A stretch of 11,927 bases of DNA from JBDTMC01 sp039934475 (lineage in GTDB: Bacteria > Acidobacteriota > Terriglobia > Bryobacterales > Bryobacteraceae). The notes below the pieces were generated by a model. It was not told where the DNA came from and made no database searches. It worked only from the letters and a program-made list of their open reading frames with translations. The stretch's first letter is position 1; the number at the start of each line of letters is the position of its first letter. Location of the stretch: NCBI GenBank assembly GCA_039934475.1, contig JBDTMC010000237.1, positions 1 through 11,927 of the forward strand. The letters are read 5' to 3'. A program made the position numbers and the translations under genes. Shown here in pieces: positions 6,094 to 11,927 of the stretch.

Positions 6094-6887
6094 AGCACGT
6101 TCTCCTGCATCCATTTCAGGAATCCATCGCGCTGGCGGGAGAGTTCGTCCCAGGCAATGTAGAACGCGTTATCGCGCCCATAGTAGCCGTGCGCGTACGA
6201 AGGCTTCGCGCCTCCTTCGGCTACCACGACCGCACTCAGCGTCCACGAAGGCAGAATGACGGCATTCGGGCTGCGTGGTCCGAAGTCATCCACGATCTCT
6301 TCGACGGTGGCGACGGCTCGCCGGGCTGCCAGCACTGCCTCCTTCTGCACGCCGACAATCCCTTCGATCATCACATTGCCTTCGCGGTCAGCCCGCTGCG
6401 CATGAATGAACGTAACGTCGGGACGGAGGGCCGGGATGCATGCCAGTTGCTCGCCGGTGAAGGGGCACGGCACAAAGCGGATGTCCGGATTCACTCGCGG
6501 CAAATCCGAGCCCAGATAGCCGCGGAAGAAGGCGCAAGGCATTCCGGCCGCGCCTGCTTCGTACGCATTGGCCATCGCGGCGTGACTGTGTTCGACAAGC
6601 TCCAGCGGACCCGGCCACTCGCGTTCCACCGCATCCCGCAGGCGGTGCAGCGACCCAACGCCTGGATTCCCGCCCCAACTGAACACCAGCTTCCGAGCCA
6701 AGCCCATCCCGATCATCTGGTCGTAGAGGAGGTCAGGCGTCATGCGGATCAGCGTAAGATTCTTGCGCCCCTGGCGGATGATTTCATGGCCCGCGGCGAA
6801 CGGAATGAGGTGTGTGAAACCTTCGAGGGCGACGGCATCGCCGTCGTTGACGAAGCGGGAAACGGCGTCAGGTAACGAAAGGAACAT
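6090..6887 (-). CDS. pcaI: 3-oxoadipate CoA-transferase, subunit A (CatI/GctA type)
   Basis: First subunit of the CoA-transferase, forming the enzyme with the product of the next gene. Sequence landmarks numbered from the chosen start are RFVNDGDAVALEGFTHLIP (11-29), AAGHEIIRQGRK (31-42), RMTPDLLYDQMIGMG (48-62), FSWGGNPGVGSLHR (69-82), HAQRADREGN (162-171) and YAHGYYGRDN (231-240). From memory these closely follow CatI of 3-oxoadipate CoA-transferases and, more distantly, GctA. The ATG at 6887 gives 265 aa, overlaps the cusA stop by one base (TGATG), and aligns with the CatI N-terminus. An ATG at 6914 would add 9 residues and a 28-base overlap, and neither start has a strong ribosome site. 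Substrate is inferred from context; other members of the family act on glutaconate. Confidence 0.9.
   Translation of the reverse strand: MFLSLPDAVSRFVNDGDAVALEGFTHLIPFAAGHEIIRQGRKNLTLIRMTPDLLYDQMIGMGLARKLVFSWGGNPGVGSLHRLRDAVEREWPGPLELVEHSHAAMANAYEAGAAGMPCAFFRGYLGSDLPRVNPDIRFVPCPFTGEQLACIPALRPDVTFIHAQRADREGNVMIEGIVGVQKEAVLAARRAVATVEEIVDDFGPRSPNAVILPSWTLSAVVVAEGGAKPSYAHGYYGRDNAFYIAWDELSRQRDGFLKWMQENVL
6102..6106 (-). promoter_or_regulatory. Ribosome binding site deciding the pcaJ GTG start
   Basis: AGGAG on the - strand, 8 bases before GTG at 6093 and within the end of pcaI. It is stronger than the GGA-type site in front of the alternative ATG at 6114, so it favours the GTGA-overlap start. Confidence 0.65.
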
Positions 6888-9800
6888 CACGGCCGAACCG
6901 CCCGCGACTTCCATCGCTCATAGAGGACTGGGTAGACGATCAGCTCCATCAGGAATGAGGTCGCCAGGCCACCAATCATGGGAGCGGCAATGCGCTTCAT
7001 CACTTCAGCACCCGCACCGGTGGACCACAGGATGGGCACCAGCCCGAGGAACATCGTCGCAACCGTCATGAACTTCGGCCGGATGCGCCGCACGGCCCCG
7101 GCTATCACGCTCTCACGCAAATCGGCCATCGTGTTCATCCGGCCCTCCGCGACACGCTTCTGCCACGCCAGGTCCAAATAGAGGACCATGAACGTGCCGG
7201 TCTCGGCATCGACGCCGAGGAGCGCGATGAGCCCCACCCAGACAGCGGGGCTCATCGGGTAGCCCAGCAAGTATACGCTCCAGATTGCGCCGATGGCAGA
7301 GAACGGTACCGCCAGCAAGACGAGGCCGGTCTTGGCGGCTGAGCGAGTACTCCAATAGATCAACACCGCTACGAGCGCCAACGTCAGCGGCACAATCTGC
7401 AACAGGCGCCGGTTGATGCGCTGGAACGCTTCGTATTGGCCACTCCATAAGACGGTGTACCCGGCGGGCAGGCTCAACTTGCGCGTGAGCACGCCCGCGG
7501 CTTCCGCGACGTAATCTTCGGGATCGCGCCCATCCAGATCCAGGTACACATAGCCGGTGAGCATGCCGTTCTCATCGCGAACCATCGCCGGTCCGGGCAC
7601 AACCTTCACGGTGGCCAGTTGCCCCAAAGGCGCGGGATCGTCACCGCTTGTGCCGCCCACCAATACCTGGCGCAAGGCGTCGAGGCTATCGCGTGAATCC
7701 CGCGGCAGCCGCACATTCACCGGAAAGCGCGCGCGCCCTTGAATCACGGTGGTTACCGTATCGCCGCCGATGGCATTCTGGACCGCGGTCTGCGCCTCTT
7801 CCATCGTCAATCCCGCTCGCGCCAGCGCTCCCCGATCCCAATCCACATCAATGTAGCGGCCGTCGTTGGTACGCTCCGCCACGACACTGCGGGTGCCGCG
7901 AACCTCGCGCAGTAGCTCCTCCACTCGGGTTCCCAGTTCCTGGATGGTCTGCAGGTTCGGTCCGGCGATCTTCAGGCCCAACGGACTGCGCATGCCGGTG
8001 GCGAGCATGTCGATTCTGCCGCGGACGGGCATCGTCCACGAATTGGCGACGCCGGGGAAGCGCATGGCGGCATCGAACTTCGCAATCAGCTTCTGCTGCG
8101 CCAGCGGCCGCGGCCACTGTTCGCGCGGCTTGAGCACAACCACCGTTTCCAACATCGACAGTGGCGCCACATCCGTGGAGGTATCTGCCCGGCCGGCTTT
8201 GCCTAACACCATGGCCACTTCCGGCAGGCTCTTTAATCGCGCATCCGTCAATTGGAGCAGGCGCTTCGCCTCCGTGATCGAGATGCCGGAGACTGTGGAA
8301 GGCATATAGAGCAGCACGCCTTCGTCGAGTGGAGGGATGAACTCCGTGCCTAACCCGCGATAGGCCGGAATCGTGACGACGGCCGCGATCACCACCAGCG
8401 CGGCCACCAAGCCTTTATGACGCAGAGCGTACTCCAGCGCCGGCTGGTAGATACGAATCAACAGCCGGTTCAATGGATGCCGCTCGCCCTGCCGAATGCG
8501 GCTTCCTTTTTGGGATAGAGCCAGCCGCAGCGCCGGATCCAGCGTGATGGCCAGCACCGCCGCTGTGAGCATCGTCAGACTCTTGGCATAGGCAAGAGGA
8601 TGAAACAGCCGTCCTTCCTGTCCTTCCAAGGCCAGCACCGGAAGAAAGGCGATGGCCATGATGACGAGGGCGAAGAACGCTGGGCGGCCCACTTCCTTAA
8701 CAGCGCCCAGAATCACGTGGTCGGCATTGCCCTGGCCGCCCGCGGTCTGCCATTCCTCGAGCTTCTGATGGGTCTGTTCGACGACCACGATGGCCGCATC
8801 CACAAGCGCTCCCGCGGCGATGGCGATGCCCCCGAGAGACATCACATTGAACGAGAGTCCTAGCCAATGGAACGGCACCGCCACTGCCAGTACGGTGAGT
8901 GGAATGGTGAGGATGGGAATCACCGCGCTCGGCGGATGCCAGAGGAATAGCAGGATGACGAGGACGACGGTTACGGTGATCTCGATCAACGTGGAGCGCA
9001 GCGTGCCGATTACGCGGTGCACCAGTTCGGAGCGATCATATACCGGCTTGACACGCACGCCCGGCGGCAAGCCTGGGGCTATCTGCTGCAGTTTGCTTTT
9101 CACGCGGTCGATGACATCCACAACGTTCGCGCCCTGGCGCATGACGACGATTCCCGAAACCGCTTCGCCGCCGCCATTGAAATCGGCCACGCCGCGCCGT
9201 GTTTCGGGACCCATCGAAACCTTGCCGATATCCTTCACGCGGACGGTCTTCGACCCGCCTCCGCCGCGCACGACGGCCTCTTCCAACTGCCGCGGATCTT
9301 CGAGGTAGCCGCGGCCGCGAATCATGTACTCGGCGCCGCTCAACTCGAGAAGCCTGCCACCGGTTTCGACGTTGGCGCGGCGCACCGCGTCGACAACGGT
9401 GCTGAACGGAAGGCCCAATGCGCGCAGGCGCGCCTCATCGACAGTGACCTGGTATTGAGGAACAAACCCGCCCACGGAAGCCACTTCGGCGACACCCGGA
9501 ACGGAGCGCAAGTGATAGCGCAGGAAGAAGTCCTGGGTTGTCCTCAGCTCCGCGGGCGAGAGCTTCCCGTGCTCATCCTCGAGGACATACTGGAACACCC
9601 AGCCGAGCGCTGTGGCGTCCGGTCCCAGTTCTGTTCGCACACCCGGCGGTAGCGTGGCGAGCACTGGCGCCAGATACTCCTGCGTCCGCGACCGTGCCCA
9701 ATAGAGGTCCGTGCCGTCCTCGAAGATGACGTAGACGAACGAGTAGCCGAAATCGGAAACCCCGCGCACGGCCTTCACTTTGGGCGCGCCCAACATGGCG

Positions 9801-10009
9801 GTGACGATGGGATACGTGACTTGGTCCTCCATCAACCCGGGGCTACGGTCCCAGCGCGAATAGACGATCACCTGGGTGTCGCTCAAGTCCGGCAGGGCGT
9901 CGATGGGTGTCTGGGTGATGCTCCAGGCGCCCCACAGCGCTAGGGCCAGGGCCAGCCCGATGACGGTGCCACGGCGGCGGGCCGAGAGCTCAATCAAGCG
10001 CTCGATCAT
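6887..10009 (-). CDS. cusA: Cu(I)/Ag(I) efflux RND transporter, CusA type
   Basis: Inner-membrane RND pump (1040 aa; E. coli CusA has 1047) driven by proton flow, expected to work with CusB and an outer-membrane channel. About 12 hydrophobic segments are visible: one near 14-30, five between 343 and 493, one near 533-550, and five from 870 onward, with large periplasmic loops between. The three CusA metal-site methionines are all present as Met569 (LLYMPST), Met619 (APLSMLET) and Met668 (RIDMLATG), offset uniformly by four from E. coli. The proton-relay residues Asp404 (GALVDAA), Glu936 (GVDAETG) and Lys979 (RIRPKFM) are present too. This argues for monovalent copper or silver rather than Zn/Co/Ni CzcA substrates. 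The frame is open for 37 further codons upstream, but the ATG at 10009 overlaps the cusB TGA (ATGA) and places the first membrane helix correctly. Confidence 0.95.
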   Translation of the reverse strand: MIERLIELSARRRGTVIGLALALALWGAWSITQTPIDALPDLSDTQVIVYSRWDRSPGLMEDQVTYPIVTAMLGAPKVKAVRGVSDFGYSFVYVIFEDGTDLYWARSRTQEYLAPVLATLPPGVRTELGPDATALGWVFQYVLEDEHGKLSPAELRTTQDFFLRYHLRSVPGVAEVASVGGFVPQYQVTVDEARLRALGLPFSTVVDAVRRANVETGGRLLELSGAEYMIRGRGYLEDPRQLEEAVVRGGGGSKTVRVKDIGKVSMGPETRRGVADFNGGGEAVSGIVVMRQGANVVDVIDRVKSKLQQIAPGLPPGVRVKPVYDRSELVHRVIGTLRSTLIEITVTVVLVILLFLWHPPSAVIPILTIPLTVLAVAVPFHWLGLSFNVMSLGGIAIAAGALVDAAIVVVEQTHQKLEEWQTAGGQGNADHVILGAVKEVGRPAFFALVIMAIAFLPVLALEGQEGRLFHPLAYAKSLTMLTAAVLAITLDPALRLALSQKGSRIRQGERHPLNRLLIRIYQPALEYALRHKGLVAALVVIAAVVTIPAYRGLGTEFIPPLDEGVLLYMPSTVSGISITEAKRLLQLTDARLKSLPEVAMVLGKAGRADTSTDVAPLSMLETVVVLKPREQWPRPLAQQKLIAKFDAAMRFPGVANSWTMPVRGRIDMLATGMRSPLGLKIAGPNLQTIQELGTRVEELLREVRGTRSVVAERTNDGRYIDVDWDRGALARAGLTMEEAQTAVQNAIGGDTVTTVIQGRARFPVNVRLPRDSRDSLDALRQVLVGGTSGDDPAPLGQLATVKVVPGPAMVRDENGMLTGYVYLDLDGRDPEDYVAEAAGVLTRKLSLPAGYTVLWSGQYEAFQRINRRLLQIVPLTLALVAVLIYWSTRSAAKTGLVLLAVPFSAIGAIWSVYLLGYPMSPAVWVGLIALLGVDAETGTFMVLYLDLAWQKRVAEGRMNTMADLRESVIAGAVRRIRPKFMTVATMFLGLVPILWSTGAGAEVMKRIAAPMIGGLATSFLMELIVYPVLYERWKSRAVRP

Positions 10010-11400
10010 TGCGTCTGTCTGGCGGCGAACTTCTGCTGGCAGGCGTCGGAGCAGAAGTAGTAAGTCGCGCCCTTCCGTTCGAGGCGCCGCGCCTTGGCGA
10101 GTGCGACCTTCATGCCGCACTCGGCGTCGGTCACCAGGCCGGACGGGGTCTTCATGCGGCTCTCAGAATCGAGGAGGAACGCTGCGGCGGTAACTACGCG
10201 TTCGCCTGACTTAAGGCCACTGCGGATCTCGACGCGGTCGCCTTCCTGACGACCGGTCTCCACGTCTCGTGGTTCATAGCGCCCGCCACCCATAGCGACG
10301 AAGACTCGGCGCGACATCCCGGAATCGATGACTGCATCGGCGCTCACCGTCAGCGCCGGGCGGGCGGCAGTCTCCAGTTCTACGTTCACGATCATCCCTG
10401 GAACCAGCGTCTCGCGGGGGTTCGGCACTTCGAGGCGCATCTTGCCGGTGCGTCCCTGTTCCTCGAATTGGGGCGCTGCCGCGCCGGCTTTGGCCTCCAT
10501 CGGCGGCAGGCCCTCCGCGGTGATGCGCGCGCTGGTGATGCCGTTGAGCAACGCCGCGTCGCCAGGGTGGACGTCGGCCATTACCCAAACCCGCTCCAGG
10601 TTGGCGATGCGGTAGAGCAGTTCGCCTTTCATGAACCGCTGACCGACGGCGACCCGGCGTTCGAGGATGCGGCCATCGCCGGGCGCCGCGAGGTTGATGT
10701 CGGGGAGTTCCATGCGCATTCTGCCGAGCTCTTCGATCTGGGGGTCGCCCATGCCGACGTAGCGCAGATAGTCGAGCGCCGAGGCCAGTTGCTGACTCGC
10801 GGCCGCCAACTGATCGGCGGGGGGCGAAGGCATGTGCTGCAAGCGCTCATAGGATTGCAGGGCATAGAGGTACGCCTGCTGCGGTCCGGAGACCTCTTTA
10901 CTGAAGAAAGCCGCGAGAGCTTGGCCCCGCTTGACGCGACTTCCGGTTCCGCCGGAGAAGACACGGCGTACCCAACCTTCCGCGCCGGCGGAGACGCTGT
11001 AGGTGAGCGCCTCGTCCGGTACGACGCGCCCAGCGGTGTGTACATGGCGGGCGCCATCGGCCTGCTGCGCCGGTTCGGTTTCTAGGCGAACCGCCTGCTC
11101 CTCGGCGGGCGTGAGGCGGATGCTGTCTATAGCGGCGGCAGCGTCGCCTCCGTTGTACACAGGTTGGAGTTCCATGCCGCAATCCGGGGCCGTCCCTGGT
11201 TTATCGGAGCGGTAGGCCGGATGCATTGGATCGACGTAGTAGAGGACTCGCTTGGCATCGCGCTCGATAGCCGTTGGAGGCCGTGACTCGCGCCCCGCGA
11301 AGTAGGCGGCGAGGAGCGCCGCCACGATGGCCAAGGCGGACAACCAGCGCCGGCGTCCGGAGGCGGGCGCGGTCTGGGGGAGATTCCCTGCGTCGTCCAC
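10006..11400 (-). CDS. cusB: CusB-like periplasmic adaptor with heavy-metal-binding and C-terminal YHS domains
   Basis: Membrane-fusion protein that links the RND pump to the outer-membrane channel and hands it metal. It has 464 aa. A membrane anchor or signal occupies about 19-36. A heavy-metal-binding motif at about 53-82 reads YYVDPMHP...KPGTAPDCGMELQP, with Met59, His60, Cys74 and Met76 as likely ligands. The adaptor core (barrel-sandwich, helical hairpin, beta-barrel) runs from about 95 to 410. A C-terminal YHS/TRASH-type domain lies at 423-460, with DAECGMKV (Cys428, Met430) and YYFCSDAC (Cys450, Cys454). The start is GTG at 11400, seven bases after the upstream gene's stop; no clear ribosome site is visible. 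The E. coli protein lacks the YHS domain, so this adaptor has metal-binding modules at both ends. Copper/silver specificity is inferred from the CusA partner. Confidence 0.93.
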   Translation of the reverse strand: MDDAGNLPQTAPASGRRRWLSALAIVAALLAAYFAGRESRPPTAIERDAKRVLYYVDPMHPAYRSDKPGTAPDCGMELQPVYNGGDAAAAIDSIRLTPAEEQAVRLETEPAQQADGARHVHTAGRVVPDEALTYSVSAGAEGWVRRVFSGGTGSRVKRGQALAAFFSKEVSGPQQAYLYALQSYERLQHMPSPPADQLAAASQQLASALDYLRYVGMGDPQIEELGRMRMELPDINLAAPGDGRILERRVAVGQRFMKGELLYRIANLERVWVMADVHPGDAALLNGITSARITAEGLPPMEAKAGAAAPQFEEQGRTGKMRLEVPNPRETLVPGMIVNVELETAARPALTVSADAVIDSGMSRRVFVAMGGGRYEPRDVETGRQEGDRVEIRSGLKSGERVVTAAAFLLDSESRMKTPSGLVTDAECGMKVALAKARRLERKGATYYFCSDACQQKFAARQTQ

Positions 11401-11407
11401 TGTGTGG

Positions 11408-11927
11408 CTATTTCATCGCGATCCCGTGGGGACGCGCCGGGCCAGTTGCGAAGGCGGTATTGAAGTCAAGGTTGAACCGCGTGTCCTCAGTCAACGTATC
11501 GTGCGTCACCTTCACCACGCGTACCTTGTGATCACCTTCAAAGTGGATGATGCCGGCATCGTCTTCGTTGAGGAAGTAGTCGCTGACCACGAGCCGCTTG
11601 TCGTCATTACTGAGCATCATGTTGTGGGGTCCGGCGTCTTTGCCGAAGCTGACTACCGACAACTGTTTGAGGTGGGCACGGTCAGTGGTGTCGAGCATGC
11701 CGACCTGCCCGGCCTGGAAGAGGCCGAAGATCAACCGGTCTCCGCTTTGTGGGGTGGCAAGGAGCTGGCCCATGCCGCCAATTACGTCAGTATCCACGTG
11801 GGGGGTTACGGTGTCGCAGTCAAAGGCTTCTACGCCCGTCCCGGCGACCGGATCGATGAGGTAGATGTGGCCATCGAACATGCCCGCACCATAGGCGTAG
11901 CCGTGGCTGTCGCGGGGGAGCATCTTC
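11408..11927 (-). CDS. SBP56-like (selenium-binding protein / methanethiol oxidase family) beta-propeller protein, 5' end missing
   Basis: The frame runs off the right edge, so only the C-terminal 173 or so codons are present. A Met near the edge (11923) is probably internal. The visible part has propeller-like repeats such as GHIYLIDPVAG, a GPHNMMLSNDDKRLVVSDYF stretch, IIHFEGDHKVRVV, and an end reading FNLDFNTAF...GPARPHG. From memory this fits the C-terminal half of SBP56 proteins, whose bacterial methanethiol oxidase members are copper dependent. Histidines in GPHN and RPHG are candidates for metal ligands, though this is not demonstrated here. The stop (TAG, 11408-11410) is 7 bases before cusB, so it is probably co-transcribed. 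A generic YncE-like or quinoprotein-type beta-propeller is the main alternative. Confidence 0.6.
   Translation of the reverse strand, partial: KMLPRDSHGYAYGAGMFDGHIYLIDPVAGTGVEAFDCDTVTPHVDTDVIGGMGQLLATPQSGDRLIFGLFQAGQVGMLDTTDRAHLKQLSVVSFGKDAGPHNMMLSNDDKRLVVSDYFLNEDDAGIIHFEGDHKVRVVKVTHDTLTEDTRFNLDFNTAFATGPARPHGIAMK

Larger units (their letters stand above)
989..11927 (-). other. Putative long operon: SBP56-like, cusBA, pcaIJHGBC, exported protein
   Basis: Ten consecutive - strand genes have no gap larger than 25 bases. From the right, the junctions are a 7-base gap (SBP-like/cusB), ATGA (cusB/cusA), TGATG (cusA/pcaI), GTGA (pcaI/pcaJ), ATGA (pcaJ/pcaH), ATGA (pcaH/pcaG), a 10-base gap (pcaG/pcaB), a 2-base gap (pcaB/pcaC) and a 25-base gap before the exported protein. 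No room for a classical internal promoter exists between genes, although one inside coding sequence cannot be excluded. The main promoter and any regulator must lie beyond 11927. No terminator hairpin is visible after 989. Confidence 0.7.

Noticed and set aside
6189..6875. 228-aa open frame on the + strand opposite pcaI
   Set aside because: Shadow frame of a well-conserved CoA-transferase subunit, with no motif and no ribosome site.
6090..6887. IpdAB-type steroid ring-opening hydrolase instead of a 3-oxoadipate CoA-transferase
   Set aside because: Subunit B has the IYESG glutamate expected of a true CoA-transferase and both subunits match CatI/CatJ patterns; the pca neighbours agree.
9017..9652. 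211-aa open frame on the + strand inside cusA
   Set aside because: Antisense shadow of the CusA periplasmic domain, with no recognisable features.
10010..10120. 37-codon N-terminal extension of CusA
   Set aside because: It overlaps the YHS-coding end of cusB in another frame, is Arg-rich with no membrane or signal character, and homologues start at the MIERLIE-type N-terminus; the ATGA overlap supports 10009.
10468..11085. 205-aa open frame on the + strand inside cusB
   Set aside because: Antisense shadow of the CusB core; composition and lack of motifs argue against a gene.
1..11927. CRISPR arrays, insertion sequences, prophage or toxin-antitoxin genes
   Set aside because: No regularly spaced repeats, transposase or integrase motifs, or small paired genes were seen on either strand; nearly all of the window is taken up by conserved metabolic and transport genes.

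Overview
The window reads as one compact, high-GC chromosomal segment, probably from an Acidobacteriota (Bryobacter/Solibacter-like) or similar soil bacterium. That guess rests only on GC richness, protein character and gene mix; there is no marker gene here. Two transcription units converge near position 975. On the left, + strand, are a DeoR-family regulator (106-861) and a tRNA-Arg(CCG) gene (887-963). Everything else (989-11927) is on the - strand and looks like one long, tightly packed operon whose promoter lies beyond the right edge.

Read in the direction of transcription (right to left), the operon holds: the 3' part of an SBP56-like (selenium-binding protein/methanethiol oxidase-like) gene; cusB, a periplasmic adaptor with an N-terminal heavy-metal-binding motif and a C-terminal YHS domain; cusA, an RND transporter with the Cu(I)/Ag(I) methionine triad and proton-relay residues conserved; pcaI and pcaJ, the two subunits of a CatI/CatJ-type 3-oxoadipate CoA-transferase; pcaH and pcaG, protocatechuate 3,4-dioxygenase beta and alpha; pcaB, carboxymuconate cycloisomerase; pcaC, carboxymuconolactone decarboxylase; and an unrecognised exported cysteine-rich protein.

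The pca genes encode most of the protocatechuate branch of the beta-ketoadipate pathway: ring cleavage (PcaHG), lactonisation (PcaB), decarboxylation (PcaC) and CoA activation (PcaIJ). The enol-lactonase (pcaD) and the thiolase (pcaF) are not in the window. CusBA would pump Cu(I)/Ag(I) out of the periplasm; no outer-membrane partner (cusC) or cusF is visible.

The most notable point is the physical and translational coupling of the two modules. Junctions cusB/cusA, pcaI/pcaJ, pcaJ/pcaH and pcaH/pcaG are 4-base ATGA or GTGA overlaps. cusA/pcaI is a 1-base TGATG overlap, and pcaB/pcaC are 2 bases apart. These overlaps, with visible Shine-Dalgarno sites, also fix several starts that a longest-ORF reading would place too far upstream (cusA, pcaI, pcaJ, pcaH). 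A copper-efflux pump and an aromatic-acid pathway thus appear to be expressed together, next to a protein from a family that includes copper-dependent enzymes.
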